The notes under the pieces were generated by a model. It had not been told where the DNA came from and made no database searches. It worked only from the letters and a program-made list of their open reading frames with translations. Shown here piece by piece: positions 19,781 through 32,519 of a stretch of DNA of 64,000 nt. The translations under genes were made by a program, and so were the position numbers. Location: contig CAJNCG010000003.1 of NCBI GenBank assembly GCA_905221205.1, positions 62,001-126,000 on the forward strand. Reading direction: 5' to 3'. The stretch's first letter is position 1. Every line of letters starts with the position of its first letter. Source of the DNA: a bacterium (GTDB taxonomy: Bacteria; Bacillota; Bacilli; Lactobacillales; Streptococcaceae).

Positions 19781-20936
19781 TCTTGACTTCCTCTCCCTCT
19801 AGTTCATATAGACCACTGACTACCTTATACCATTCAAAAATGGCTGAAATGACAACTTTAGCAGAGGCATAAACTGGAATACCGAGTAAAACACCCCAGA
19901 TACCAAACATGGATCCTGAAGTTAACAAGACAAAGAGAACATTAATAGGATGGATGTTTAATTGACTTCCCAAAATCAATGGAGAGACAAAACGACCTTC
20001 AATAGTTTGCTCTACGATAAAGACAATCACCACTTTCAACAGCATGACTGGCCCAGCAATCAAGCCCAATACTAAAGCAGGAAGCATGGCTAAGAAGCTA
20101 CCCAAATAAGGAACCAGATTTAAAATACCAGCAGTAACACCCAGCGTAACTGCATAACGTAGACCGATAATCTTGAAGAAGACAATAAACATTACTGCTA
20201 CAATAATAGCTACTGTCACTTGCCCTCGAACATAGTTGGACAACTGTTGATTCACATCTGATAAAACTTGTCCAACAGGTTCCTTCAATTTTGTTGGCAT
20301 GAATTGGGTCAAATAGTTGCGCAAACCTTTCCCATCACGCAAAAGATAAAAGAGCATGAACGGAACGATAATCAAGGCAACAATCACTTGAGATGCCCCG
20401 CTAATAAAGGCGCTCACCCAGTTGACTGCCTGAGAAGAAACCTTACTTGCCCAAACTGTAGCCTGGCTAGAAAAATTGGTCAAAACTTGCTCTAACTGAG
20501 GTCTGAAATCATCTGGCAAACGCTTGGTTACCAAATCATCAATAACTCGATCAGCATCTTCAAGGTAGATTGGTACATTTCTTGCAAAAGTTAAAACCTG
20601 ACGTTGTAGATTTGGAATGGCTACTGCCAGCCCCCAAATAATAAAGAGTGCAATAATAACGAAGACAATACTAATGGCTATAACGCGATTGACTTTGTGT
20701 TTTTCCATCCAATCAACAATGGGATTCAACAAATAATATAGCAAACCAGACAGAATGACTGGTAACATCACAACTGCCAAAAAGTCCAAAACAGGTGAAA
20801 ATAGAAAACTAATCTTACTTAAAATAAAAAGATTGAGACCCAATAATAAGGTGACCAAAAATACCGTAATGGCTTTGTTATCCAAAAACCACTTGAAAAA
20901 CCAAGATAGGCTAAAATGTTTCTCTTTTTGCTCCAT
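19770..20936 (-). CDS. AI-2E family transporter (PerM/YdiK-like permease)
   Basis: This 388-residue membrane protein has about eight transmembrane segments in two groups. The central PF(M)LFYLLRDG motif (about residue 200) and the C-terminal GxLNLVPYLGSFLAMLPAL region are typical of the family. Members export small molecules, including autoinducer-2 or sodium in some species; the substrate here is unknown. It is the first gene of a two-gene operon with the TPR protein. It starts MEQKEKHFSLSWF after an AAGGAAG site. Confidence 0.88.
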   Translation of the reverse strand: MEQKEKHFSLSWFFKWFLDNKAITVFLVTLLLGLNLFILSKISFLFSPVLDFLAVVMLPVILSGLLYYLLNPIVDWMEKHKVNRVIAISIVFVIIALFIIWGLAVAIPNLQRQVLTFARNVPIYLEDADRVIDDLVTKRLPDDFRPQLEQVLTNFSSQATVWASKVSSQAVNWVSAFISGASQVIVALIIVPFMLFYLLRDGKGLRNYLTQFMPTKLKEPVGQVLSDVNQQLSNYVRGQVTVAIIVAVMFIVFFKIIGLRYAVTLGVTAGILNLVPYLGSFLAMLPALVLGLIAGPVMLLKVVIVFIVEQTIEGRFVSPLILGSQLNIHPINVLFVLLTSGSMFGIWGVLLGIPVYASAKVVISAIFEWYKVVSGLYELEGEEVKSEQ

Positions 20937-21024
20937 AAATACTTCCTTTCTATCGTTCTCTCATTATACCATTTTTATGTCAAAATAACTCTTTTTTAAA
21001 GTGCTTACATGAAGACAGCGACAT

Positions 21025-21050
21025 AAAAAATCTCCTCAAAAGAGGAGATT
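21025..21050 (-). terminator. Terminator of the peptide-binding lipoprotein gene
   Basis: A perfect 9-bp stem (AATCTCCTC / GAGGAGATT) with an AAAA loop is followed by six T on the minus strand, just past the stop codon. Confidence 0.88.
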
Positions 21051-21053
21051 CGA

Positions 21054-23036
21054 TTAGTCTTGAATATGACGGTCTAAGTTCTTCTGATAATCAGCGTTTG
21101 ATTTGGCTTTTTCATCAGCAAATTTCTTGCGGAACTCATCCATTTCTTTAGTAGTGACTATCTTATCTTGAATTTTCAGATACTTGTAGCTATTTTCACT
21201 GGTCTTATCACCTACCCAGCCACCTGCACCACTGCCAGGAACATTTTTCGTCACTAGCATTTGAGCACCATCAGAGTATACTGGAATAACAAGTGAACTA
21301 TCTGACAACCAAGCTTGAGCCTTAGCATATTTAGAATAACGTTTTTGAAGGTCCGTTTTCTCACTGTTTGCATCATCAATCAATTCTTTGTATTTATCCA
21401 ATCCAACTGTTTTAATGACTGGATTGTCTGTCCCTGGTGCTACACCAAGAGCACTTAGGAGACTTGGACCTGAAGTTGGATCAAATACATCTAGATAAGT
21501 CGAAGGATCAGCAAAGTCTGGACTCCAACCACTGACTGCATTAATATCCCAGTCGGTATTGGCATTGGAAGTAGCTAGAACAGTCATACCGCCCAATTCG
21601 TCATTAGAAACTTGTTGAATATCAACAACTACATTGTCAGAGCCTAATGCTTCCTCAATAGATTGTTTATAAGACTGAACCTGACGAATAAAATCTGGAT
21701 TTGATGAAGAAATTGGCAAATCTAAATGAATTGGGAACTGTACTCCATCAGCTTGAAGGGTTTTCTTAGCAGCTTCAAATTTAGCCTTAGCCTTGTCTAC
21801 ATTATGAAGTGAATCTTGGGCATCATCAAGACTGACATCTTTCCAGACATTATCCAATTTATCCAATTCTGTCTTAGTAACTTGACCAAATGTTTGATCT
21901 CCTACTTGAACAAATGTTGGAGGAGTGAAACTTGTCCGTAACTTACGAGGTCCTACTTCATCACCAAATACTTGAGAGATCCCTGCTTTACGATCTACCG
22001 CAAAAGCCAAGGCTTGACGGAAATCTTTGTTTAACAAGGCTTTCTTAGTAGAAGTTTTTTCTGCATCACTTGTTTTAGCAGTGTGATTGTAATTTACACG
22101 GTCGATATTGGTTGAGATATAAAAAACTCCTCCACGCTGTTGACCATACACAATATTATCTTTGTATTTTTCTTTTAGACGTTCATAGTTAGCAGAGTTT
22201 TTAAAAAGTGGTGCAGCTGGATAGTGTCCCTCATCAAAACCGCGTCCTAGTGAGTCTGCATCTTGACCATCAAAGAAGGATAACTTGATATCATCAATAA
22301 AGACATTTTGTTTATCCCAGTAGTTTTGATTTTTGGTCATTTCGATAGAAGACTTAGATGTAAGACCTTTGAGGAGATAAGGCCCATTGTATAGAATGCT
22401 CGTTACATCCGTTGGTTTACCAAAGTCATCTCCTTTAGAAGCTAAAAAGTCTTCATTAACTGGTGCAAGGACTCCCATTGTTGTTTTTGAATTCCAGAAA
22501 GATTCTGGATGGTTCAAAGTATAGACTACAGTATAATCGTCAGTTGCTTTTACCCCAACACTAGAAAAATCTGTTGTTTTCCCATTTACATAGTCATCCA
22601 ATCCTTTGATAGAATCCTGTACGAGATAAAGAGCCTGTGATTTCTTATCCGCTGCGTGTTTCAGACCAGTCACAAAGTCTTGAGCCTTGACTTCACCATA
22701 CTCTTCCCCCTCATTGGTATACCATTTGATACCCTGACGGATTTTATAAGTATAGGTCAAACCATCTTTGGAAACAGTCCAATCTTCTGCAACTGATGGA
22801 ACAAGATTCCCATATTGGTCATTTTCAAGCAAACCGTCAATAACGTTACCTGTGACCTGTTTAGTGCTGACATTTCCAGAAACTGTATAATCCAGAGTAG
22901 AAGGATCTGATGAAAATACATAGGCATAAGTAACTGGTTTATTTGCTTCTTTATTAGCATTACCAGATGAACACGCTGCTAGGACAGCTGCCGAGAGTAC
23001 AGCAACTCCTGCTGCTAAGAAAACACGTTTTTTCAT
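21054..23036 (-). CDS. Oligopeptide ABC transporter substrate-binding lipoprotein (AmiA/AliA/AliB type)
   Basis: This extracellular lipoprotein binds peptides for the Ami permease. The 660-residue length, the lipobox LAAC (Cys near residue 22) and the SBP_bac_5 signatures (YVFSSDPSTLDYT, DGLLENDQYGNLVPS, GLTYTYKIRQGIKW, NKDFRQALAFAVDR) match the pneumococcal AmiA/AliA/AliB family. No permease or ATPase genes are adjacent, so like AliA and AliB it probably feeds a transporter encoded elsewhere. I chose the ATG at 23036: it has AAGGAG 8 nt upstream and starts a proper signal peptide, whereas the longer frame runs through the promoter. Confidence 0.9.
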   Translation of the reverse strand: MKKRVFLAAGVAVLSAAVLAACSSGNANKEANKPVTYAYVFSSDPSTLDYTVSGNVSTKQVTGNVIDGLLENDQYGNLVPSVAEDWTVSKDGLTYTYKIRQGIKWYTNEGEEYGEVKAQDFVTGLKHAADKKSQALYLVQDSIKGLDDYVNGKTTDFSSVGVKATDDYTVVYTLNHPESFWNSKTTMGVLAPVNEDFLASKGDDFGKPTDVTSILYNGPYLLKGLTSKSSIEMTKNQNYWDKQNVFIDDIKLSFFDGQDADSLGRGFDEGHYPAAPLFKNSANYERLKEKYKDNIVYGQQRGGVFYISTNIDRVNYNHTAKTSDAEKTSTKKALLNKDFRQALAFAVDRKAGISQVFGDEVGPRKLRTSFTPPTFVQVGDQTFGQVTKTELDKLDNVWKDVSLDDAQDSLHNVDKAKAKFEAAKKTLQADGVQFPIHLDLPISSSNPDFIRQVQSYKQSIEEALGSDNVVVDIQQVSNDELGGMTVLATSNANTDWDINAVSGWSPDFADPSTYLDVFDPTSGPSLLSALGVAPGTDNPVIKTVGLDKYKELIDDANSEKTDLQKRYSKYAKAQAWLSDSSLVIPVYSDGAQMLVTKNVPGSGAGGWVGDKTSENSYKYLKIQDKIVTTKEMDEFRKKFADEKAKSNADYQKNLDRHIQD

Positions 23037-23067
23037 AAACAAACTCCTTTGCAATTTGTATAAGATT

Positions 23068-23095
23068 ATTATAGCACTTTTATTAAGTAAATCAA
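23068..23095 (-). promoter_or_regulatory. Promoter of the peptide-binding lipoprotein gene
   Basis: On the minus strand TTGATT (23095-23090) and TATAAT (23073-23068) are separated by 16 bp, about 32 bp before the ATG. Confidence 0.75.
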
Positions 23096-23178
23096 TGAAA
23101 AAATTTCTAATATTATCATCAAAAGAATTAGGTAAAGCTCTTGCCAAGGTTGATTTCTTCATACTAGCATTTTTGTGA

Positions 23179-23184
23179 TATAAT
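23179..23184 (+). promoter_or_regulatory. Extended -10 promoter of the lactonase gene
   Basis: TTGTGATATAAT gives a TGn-extended perfect -10 box 29 bp before the ATG. No -35 box at the right distance is evident. Confidence 0.55.
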
Positions 23185-23213
23185 AGTCATATCTTTATTT
23201 TAGAGGTAAAGTT

Positions 23214-24227
23214 ATGAAAGAAACTGTTTATTTTGGAACTTATACACGTCGGACTTCCCAAGGGATTTACAAAGCAGACTTTGATACAGAAACTGGTCAG
23301 CTTGCAAATCTAGAACTTTTTGCTACTGAGCCAAGTCCAACCTACCTTGCCTTTGACCAGCATCAACATTTATACACTGTTGGTAGTCAAGACGATAAGG
23401 GTGGAATTGCAGCCTATCAAACTGATGGGACTTTATTAAATCATGTCGTTGAAGAAGGAGCTCCCCACTGTTATGTTGCCGTTGATGAAAAGCGTGATTT
23501 GGTCTATGCAGCCAACTACCATAAAGGACAGGTCCTTGTTTATAAACGTCAGGAAGATGGTAGTCTTCTACTTAGTGATGTGGACCAACACAGTGGCCAA
23601 GGTCCACATGAAAATCAAACTTCTCCCCACGTTCACTTTACAGATTTAACACCTGACCACTATCTAGTGACCTGTGATTTGGGTACTGATCAAGTCATCA
23701 CCTATGACCTTGATCAAGAAGGGAAATTATCTAAGCTCTATACCTATCACAGCCAGCCAGGAGCAGGCTCACGCCATATCATTTTCCATAATCACTATAA
23801 AATCGCTTATCTGATTTGTGAACTTAATAGTACTATCGAGGTTCTAATCTACGATGGTGTTGGTGAATTTGAACGCATGCAAGTTATTTCAACTCTACCA
23901 GACGGTTATGAAGGTTTTAATGGTACTGCTGCTATTCGTCTCTCCAAAGACGGTAAATACCTCTACGCTTCTAACCGTGGCCATGATTCTATCGCAGTAT
24001 ATACAATCCTTGCGGACGGTAGCTTAGAGTTATTAGAAATCGTTCCTACTCATGGTCAAACTCCACGTGATTTTGATTTGACACCAGACCAAGAATTCCT
24101 TATTGCTGTTCATCAAGACTCTGACAATGCAACCGTCTTTAAACGCAATCCTGAAACTGGTCGTCTAGCAGAACTTTCCAACGACTTCCTTGTTCCAGAA
24201 GCAGTCTGCATCAGTTTTGCTCCTTAA
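23214..24227 (+). CDS. Lactonase family protein (YkgB/Pgl-type, probable 6-phosphogluconolactonase)
   Basis: This 337-residue seven-bladed beta-propeller belongs to the lactonase family whose E. coli member hydrolyses 6-phosphogluconolactone in the pentose phosphate pathway. Family signatures are YFGTYTRRTSQGIY at the N-terminus, PSPTYLAFD, GQGPHENQTSPHVHF, GAGSRHIIFH and ASNRGHDSIAVY. The His and Arg residues of the central pocket are present. It is cytoplasmic, with no signal peptide. It is a single gene converging on the atp operon, and the two share a bidirectional terminator. Confidence 0.88.
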   Translation: MKETVYFGTYTRRTSQGIYKADFDTETGQLANLELFATEPSPTYLAFDQHQHLYTVGSQDDKGGIAAYQTDGTLLNHVVEEGAPHCYVAVDEKRDLVYAANYHKGQVLVYKRQEDGSLLLSDVDQHSGQGPHENQTSPHVHFTDLTPDHYLVTCDLGTDQVITYDLDQEGKLSKLYTYHSQPGAGSRHIIFHNHYKIAYLICELNSTIEVLIYDGVGEFERMQVISTLPDGYEGFNGTAAIRLSKDGKYLYASNRGHDSIAVYTILADGSLELLEIVPTHGQTPRDFDLTPDQEFLIAVHQDSDNATVFKRNPETGRLAELSNDFLVPEAVCISFAP

Positions 24228-24237
24228 GAATACATAA

Positions 24238-24271
24238 AAAAATGAACTTGATAACTCAAGTTCATTTTTTC
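24238..24271. terminator. Bidirectional terminator between the lactonase gene and atpC
   Basis: A 13-bp stem (AAAATGAACTTGA / TCAAGTTCATTTT) with a TAAC loop has A/T tracts on both sides and lies between convergent genes. Confidence 0.9.
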
Positions 24272-24691
24272 TTATAGTCTTTTTCCGACATTAATACGGT
24301 TAATAGCACGTTGCAAAGCAATCTTAGCACGACGTTCTTGATCAATCAAGTTTTTTTCATGGGCTTCTTCGATTTCACGTTCTGCTCGGAGCTTGGCACG
24401 TTCTGCACGGCTAACATCGATATCACGAGCACGTTCTGCAGAATCCGCAACGATTGTAATGATATCATTGGCAATTTCAATAACGCCTCCGTTTACTGCA
24501 ATCCAGTTCACGTGATCTTCATCATCAATACGTTTTACCTTTACTTCATCAACTGCTAAAACCGCAATCATATTTTCATGTCGTGGCAAGATCCCCATCT
24601 CACCATCCAGAGTTCGAACCGATACATAGCTGGCATGGTGATCATAGACGAGACCATCTGGTGTCACGATCTGGACAGTTAACTGAGCCAT
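24272..24691 (-). CDS. atpC: F-ATPase epsilon subunit
   Basis: This central-stalk subunit of F1 couples rotation to catalysis and can inhibit ATP hydrolysis. The 139 residues comprise the N-terminal beta-sandwich ([29 protein letters not shown]) and the C-terminal helical hairpin. It is the last gene of the operon, 10 bp after atpD, and is followed by the shared terminator. In streptococci the enzyme mainly pumps protons out at the cost of ATP and supports acid tolerance. Confidence 0.96.
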   Translation of the reverse strand: MAQLTVQIVTPDGLVYDHHASYVSVRTLDGEMGILPRHENMIAVLAVDEVKVKRIDDEDHVNWIAVNGGVIEIANDIITIVADSAERARDIDVSRAERAKLRAEREIEEAHEKNLIDQERRAKIALQRAINRINVGKRL

Positions 24692-24701
24692 AGATCACCT
24701 C

Positions 24702-26117
<1,416 letters not shown>

Positions 26118-26162
26118 CTATTCTATATAAGATACTATCGGTTCCTAGCTCAACTAGGTCCT

Positions 26163-26270
26163 AATACTCTGCGAAAAATCAAATTCAAACCACGTCAGCG
26201 TCGCCTTACCGTACTCAAGTACAGCCTGCGGCTAGCTTCCTAGTTTGCTCTTTGATTTTCATTGAGTATA
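26163..26270 (+). repeat. BOX element without boxB, inside the atp operon
   Basis: This 108-bp boxA-boxC element runs from ATACTCTGCGAAAAATC to TTTGATTTTCATTGAGTAT, with no boxB unit. The junction reads CCGTACTCAAGTACAGCC. It lies between atpG (upstream) and atpD (downstream), antisense to their transcription. The mRNA therefore carries the reverse complement, which can fold into the same kind of hairpin. Confidence 0.93.
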
Positions 26271-26300
26271 AGTTCATTTTCATACGAGCTGGACTAGAGC

Positions 26301-27179
26301 CTATTCTAAAGCACTAGCTCCTGCTACGATTTCTGTAATTTCTTGTGTAATCGCCGCCTGTCTGGCACGGTTATACTGAATTGTCAAATCATTAATGACC
26401 TTCTTAGCATTATCTGTCGCTGTTTGCATAGCTGTCATACCGGCAGCATTTTCAGCTGTCTTGGCATCGATAATAGCTCCGTAAATCATACTTTCTGCAA
26501 ACTGAGGCAACAACTGCTCCAAAATTTCTTCTCGGCTGGTTTCCAATTCAAAGGTCAAGCTGTAACTGTCATCCGCTTCTTTTGGATCCAAGTCAACAAT
26601 CGGAAGCATTTGCTCCACACGCATTTGACTAGTTAGCGTGTTGACATGGTGGTTATAGCAGACATAGAGTTCATCAAAGAGTTCATTTTGATACATTTCA
26701 ACAGTTTTTGAAATAATCTTGCGAACTTCATCAAAGCTAGGTTGGTCTGCAAGACCACGCAGTTCAAAAAGTGGTTGAATACCGCGAGCCTTAAAGAAAT
26801 CCGCTCCCATTCCACCGATACAGATCATTTCAAAACCTTTACCGTCTGGATGGTATTCTTCTTTCAACTCCATAACGGCTTTCAGAATAGAAGAATTATA
26901 CCCTCCAACCAAACCGCGGTCTGAAGTAATCACAATATAGCCAGTCTTCTTAACTGGACGGCTAATCAACATCGGATTGGTTGAACCACCAGCTCCATTA
27001 CCATGAAGGATATCTGTCAAAAGTTTGCGAACTTTCTGAGCGTAAACTTGGAAGTTACGAGCAGCTTCTTCAGATCGTCCTAGCTTAGCAGCTGATACCA
27101 TTTGCATGGCATTAGTGATTTGACTCGTATTTTTTGTTGAGGCGATTTTTGTTTTAATATCATTTAGAGATACTGCCAT
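26301..27179 (-). CDS. atpG: F-ATPase gamma subunit
   Basis: This rotor shaft of F1 links the catalytic hexamer to the c-ring. The 292 residues have the conserved N-terminal helix ([27 protein letters not shown]), the [16 protein letters not shown] segment and the C-terminal helix with [11 protein letters not shown]. It lies 15 bp after atpA. The BOX element begins about 30 bp past its stop. Confidence 0.97.
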   Translation of the reverse strand: MAVSLNDIKTKIASTKNTSQITNAMQMVSAAKLGRSEEAARNFQVYAQKVRKLLTDILHGNGAGGSTNPMLISRPVKKTGYIVITSDRGLVGGYNSSILKAVMELKEEYHPDGKGFEMICIGGMGADFFKARGIQPLFELRGLADQPSFDEVRKIISKTVEMYQNELFDELYVCYNHHVNTLTSQMRVEQMLPIVDLDPKEADDSYSLTFELETSREEILEQLLPQFAESMIYGAIIDAKTAENAAGMTAMQTATDNAKKVINDLTIQYNRARQAAITQEITEIVAGASALE

Positions 27180-27194
27180 CTGACACCTCTATTC

Positions 27195-29250
<2,056 letters not shown>

Positions 29251-29251
<1 letters not shown>

Positions 29252-29745
29252 TAAGCTTCTCCTAGCTGATCGATATACTGATCAATGAGTTCTTTATGGG
29301 CATGACCGTCAAGGTTTTGTGAGATGATTTTACCAGCTAAGCTGATTGTCAAATCTGCTACCTCACCCTTAACGCTTTGTAAGGCTTCAGCTTTGTTTTG
29401 AGCAATTTCTTGGTTTGCTTTTTCTTTTAAGCGTCCTGCTTCTAGTTTAGCATCTGCTAAAATACTAGCCTTACTTTTCTCAGCTGTTTCTTTCGCATTC
29501 TCAATGATTGTCTTAGCTTCTTTACGGCTACCAGCCAATTCATCTTCGCGTTTTTGAGCTAATACTTCTGCTTTTTGACGTGCTTCTTCGGCTCTGTCAA
29601 TATCTGAAGCAATTTTTTCAGCTCTTTCTTCGAAAATGCTTGTAATATTAGACCATGCAAATTTTTTAATCAAGACTAGCAAAAGGATAAAAGAGCCAGC
29701 GATTAAAATAAAATTACCAATTAATTCACCTACTGTTACGTGCAT
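29251..29745 (-). CDS. atpF: F-ATPase b subunit
   Basis: This peripheral-stalk protein has one N-terminal membrane helix (residues 7-27) followed by a long charged helix rich in Ala, Glu, Lys and Arg (about 30-150), the coiled coil typical of subunit b. It has 164 residues. It is coupled to atpH by a 1-nt overlap and lies 13 bp after atpB. Confidence 0.95.
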
Positions 29746-29758
29746 CAGTTACTCCTTT

Positions 29759-30472
29759 CTACTCTTCATCATTAATTTTATTTCCTAGGTACATAGAGGA
29801 TAATAGTGTAAAGACATAGGCCTGTACACAAGAAATGAACACGGAAAATGCAGTCCAAACTAAGTTTGTCCCAAATGCGATTGGATACCAAAAAATAGCC
29901 TGATGTGAAAGTAAAAGAAGCAAGCTTGTCATTACTTCACCTGCAAAGATATTCCCAAAAATCCGCAAAGCAAGAGAAAGGAAATTCGTGACTTCTTCAA
30001 GTAGATTCATCGGTGTCATAAATGCAGGAGTTACAAAACCTTTGAGGTATTGTTTAATCCCACGACGACGAATCCCCTCAATATGCGCCATCACAATAAT
30101 ACAGAAAGACAAGACAAGGTCAAATGAAAGATTTGCAGTTGGCGATGTCCAAAGGTTTGTCCCATCTGTTGTTTGAAGTTTAGCCATCAAACCAAGATTA
30201 TTGGCGATAACCATAAAAAGAAATAAACATAAGTAAAAGAGTGAGTAATCTTTTATGTAGTGGGAACCAAGGTTAGGTTCTGTAAATCCAATTACAAAAT
30301 CATAGAGATACTCTAGTACATTTTGTTTACCTTTGGGTTTCAAGGTCATATTACGACTTGCCCAATAGATAAATGCAAAAATCAGAAACACAGACAGCAA
30401 AGTCAAGGCTGTCAAAGTTAAATCAAAGGTAACAGGACCAATATTGATGGTTGGATTGATACTTTCTTCCAT
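29759..30472 (-). CDS. atpB: F-ATPase a subunit
   Basis: This membrane stator channel carries protons to and from the c-ring. The 237 residues have five to six transmembrane segments and the conserved [14 protein letters not shown] segment (about 165-178), whose Arg is essential for proton transfer. [11 protein letters not shown] precedes it as in other Firmicutes. It is second in the operon. Confidence 0.96.
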   Translation of the reverse strand: MEESINPTINIGPVTFDLTLTALTLLSVFLIFAFIYWASRNMTLKPKGKQNVLEYLYDFVIGFTEPNLGSHYIKDYSLFYLCLFLFMVIANNLGLMAKLQTTDGTNLWTSPTANLSFDLVLSFCIIVMAHIEGIRRRGIKQYLKGFVTPAFMTPMNLLEEVTNFLSLALRIFGNIFAGEVMTSLLLLLSHQAIFWYPIAFGTNLVWTAFSVFISCVQAYVFTLLSSMYLGNKINDEE

Positions 30473-30504
30473 CTAACATTCTCCCTTCTCCAATTTATAT
30501 TTCG

Positions 30505-30705
30505 TTATTTAATAATAAATGAGAAGACAAGAGTTACGAAGAAAGTTCCTTCAATAAAGGCAACCCCTAAAAACATCAAGCTACGAAACTCAGCGATAAT
30601 ATCTGGTTGGCGAGCTACTGATTTCAACAAACCATTCATCAACAAACCCTCACCAAGAGATACACCCATACAGGCAAGACATAGACCGAAAAATGTTAAA
30701 TTCAT
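30505..30705 (-). CDS. atpE: F-ATPase c subunit (proteolipid)
   Basis: This 66-residue hairpin of two membrane helices forms the proton-driven ring. The ion-binding carboxylate is the Glu in VAFIEGTFF in helix 2 (near residue 53), and the polar loop holds ARQPD. It is shorter than the 70-80 residues common elsewhere but normal for streptococci. As usual in this genus it is first in the operon. AAAGGAG lies 8 nt before the ATG. Confidence 0.96.
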   Translation of the reverse strand: MNLTFFGLCLACMGVSLGEGLLMNGLLKSVARQPDIIAEFRSLMFLGVAFIEGTFFVTLVFSFIIK

Positions 30706-30740
30706 GACGAATTCTCCTTTTAATTAAAATTTACTTACTT

Positions 30741-30769
30741 AGTTTAGTCCTAAAAATTGGATTTGTCAA
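30741..30769 (-). promoter_or_regulatory. Promoter of the atp operon
   Basis: On the minus strand a consensus -35 box TTGACA (30769-30764) and -10 box TAAACT (30746-30741) are exactly 17 bp apart, about 36 bp before the atpE ATG. Confidence 0.85.
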
Positions 30770-30783
30770 CTTTTTACTAACAT

Positions 30784-30797
30784 TGAAAGCGTTTAAT
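30784..30797 (+). promoter_or_regulatory. cre-like site upstream of the atp promoter
   Basis: TGAAAGCGTTTAAT matches the catabolite-responsive element TGWAARCGYTWNCW at 13 of 14 positions. It is 15 bp upstream of the -35 box, a position from which CcpA usually activates. CcpA control of this operon is an inference. Confidence 0.45.
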
Positions 30798-30902
30798 GAA
30801 AATTATTTACAATTTTACTATTTTTGAGCTTATTATATAGAAAACTTTGTAAAAAACTTGTAATAAATCCGACCATTATCTAGACCTTTCTGAAAAATAT
30901 TG

Positions 30903-30928
30903 AAAAAATCCGAGATGAAATCTCGGAT
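30903..30928 (-). terminator. Terminator of the U32 protein gene
   Basis: A perfect 9-bp stem (ATCCGAGAT / ATCTCGGAT) has a 3-nt loop and is followed on the minus strand by TTTTTTC. It separates the U32 gene from the atp promoter. Confidence 0.85.
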
Positions 30929-31006
30929 GAAAATTGATATATTTTTAACCAAATGCTCTTTTAGTAAGTAGAATTAAAGGGAAAGCTTTCATCTCCTACA
31001 TGTTTA

Positions 31007-32293
31007 TTAAGCACGAACTGTGACGCTGGTTCCATCTTCCTTATAAAGATTGATGAGACCTTCTTTAAGAGCTCGAACCATGTCTCCTGCTTGAACGGGT
31101 TGAGGCACCTTGATTGTCAAAAGTTCCATTGGATTTGGAGCGCGGTCGATCTTATTGCCTTTGGCATCATGCAAATCTTCAATATAAGTTTCAAAATGAC
31201 GGAAACCTGGGCCATAAAACTCAACTTGATCACCTTCGTTAATGACGTTCCGTTGGCGAATAGTCGCTGTTTGTGTCGCATCATCATAAGAAACGACCTC
31301 AGCGACAAACTTGTACTCAGGAATTTTACGACGAGCACCAAACAACTGCTCATTTTCAGATGGTGTACCGTAGTAGAAACCTGTTGCCAATTCACGTTGG
31401 GCAACCTTCCACATCTCATCAATCAAGTCTTGCTTGATAGCTTCAAACTTCTCTGGACTTTCTAGATAAGCATCAACAGCTGCCTTGTAGCAGTTAGTCA
31501 CCGTTGAAACATAGTGAATAGACTTCATACGACCTTCAATTTTCAGACTGTCCACACCGTTTTCAATCATATCTGGGATATGGTCAATCATAGACATATC
31601 AACGGCTGACATTGAAAATTCTTCTGGAATTTCGCCCTTAAGACTCTTACGTTCTTTCCCAAATGGCATGTCGTAAAGATCGTACTTCCAACGGCAAGAC
31701 TGAGAACATCCACCACGGTTGGCATCACGCATACTCATGTGGTTTGAAAGTGTACAACGACCAGAGTAAGAGATACACATGGCTCCGTGGACAAAGGCTT
31801 CAATCTCAACGTCTGTACGTTTGCGGATTTCAGCTAATTCTTCCATTGAAACCTCACGCGCCAAAACGACACGAGTCAAGCCCAGTTCTTTCCAGAACTC
31901 AAGAGTTTCATAGTTAGTGGCACTTGCTTGGGTAGAGAGGTGGATTTCAAGACCTGGTGCTTCTGTAGCTGCAATCATAATCAAGGCTGGGTCAGACACG
32001 ATAACCGCGGCAATCCCGATATCACGTAGTTTACGGAACCACTCACCAGCACCAGCTTCATTTCCTTCGTGCATAACCATGTTGGCAGCTACATAGACCT
32101 TGGCACCGTACTTAGCCGCAAACTGAACACCTTCTTCCATCTGTTCAAAGGTAAAGTTTCCAGCACGGCTACGAAGACCATAGGCCTGACCACCGATAAA
32201 GACAGCATCTGCTCCATACTGAACAGCTACCTTTAGCTTCTCTAAAGTCCCTGCAGGTGATAAAACCTCAGGACGTTTTAATGTTTTTGTCAT
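31007..32293 (-). CDS. U32-family protein, TrhP-like tRNA hydroxylation / 'collagenase' family
   Basis: U32 proteins were long listed as collagenase-like peptidases; the bacterial TrhP branch is needed for 5-hydroxyuridine formation at the wobble position of tRNAs. The 428-residue protein starts RPEVLSPAGTLEKLKVAVQYGADAVFIG. It has the conserved MCISYSGRCTLS and RGGCSQSCRW motifs, whose cysteines probably bind an iron-sulfur cluster. I chose the ATG at 32293 (AGGAG 5 nt upstream) over a TTG six codons earlier that overlaps that site. The shorter second U32 gene often found beside it is absent here. Confidence 0.85.
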   Translation of the reverse strand: MTKTLKRPEVLSPAGTLEKLKVAVQYGADAVFIGGQAYGLRSRAGNFTFEQMEEGVQFAAKYGAKVYVAANMVMHEGNEAGAGEWFRKLRDIGIAAVIVSDPALIMIAATEAPGLEIHLSTQASATNYETLEFWKELGLTRVVLAREVSMEELAEIRKRTDVEIEAFVHGAMCISYSGRCTLSNHMSMRDANRGGCSQSCRWKYDLYDMPFGKERKSLKGEIPEEFSMSAVDMSMIDHIPDMIENGVDSLKIEGRMKSIHYVSTVTNCYKAAVDAYLESPEKFEAIKQDLIDEMWKVAQRELATGFYYGTPSENEQLFGARRKIPEYKFVAEVVSYDDATQTATIRQRNVINEGDQVEFYGPGFRHFETYIEDLHDAKGNKIDRAPNPMELLTIKVPQPVQAGDMVRALKEGLINLYKEDGTSVTVRA

Positions 32294-32338
32294 GTTTTCT
32301 CCTATTTGCAATATAAAAGTTTGACGTTTTTCCTTCTC

Positions 32339-32367
32339 ATTTTATAGTAAATAAGCCATAAAATCAA
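32339..32367 (-). promoter_or_regulatory. Promoter of the U32 protein gene
   Basis: On the minus strand TTGATT and TAAAAT are 17 bp apart, about 45 bp before the ATG. Confidence 0.55.
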
Positions 32368-32439
32368 GCCTGGACAGATTGTTTTGACAATTCTAATCTT
32401 TCAGCAGTTGAAACAAGTAGTAAAAAGAGCCGATAAAGT

Positions 32440-32464
32440 AAAAACCAGTATCCAAAGATACTGG
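32440..32464 (-). terminator. Minus-strand terminator with no gene now in front of it (probable old guaA terminator)
   Basis: An 8-bp stem (CCAGTATC / GATACTGG) with a 4-nt loop is followed by TTTTT on the minus strand. No minus-strand gene ends directly upstream. A copy of the guaA end sequence lies 39 bp away at 32503, so this was plausibly the guaA terminator before the island inserted. Confidence 0.6.
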
Positions 32465-32502
32465 CTAATTAAACTACATGGAATAATCTAGTCCTTAAAC
32501 GA

Positions 32503-32515
32503 CTATTCCCACTCA
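32503..32515 (+). repeat. Probable attachment-site repeat (distal copy of the guaA 3' end)
   Basis: CTATTCCCACTCA is identical to the last 13 bp of guaA at 34162-34174, in the same orientation. The two copies flank 1.65 kb that holds an integrase remnant. Confidence 0.6.
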
Positions 32516-32519
32516 CTAA

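Noticed and set aside
26163..26270. An insertion sequence or MITE of another family inside the atp operon
   Set aside because: Its ends and internal sequence match boxA and boxC and the two other copies in this window; no transposase or target duplication was needed to explain it.
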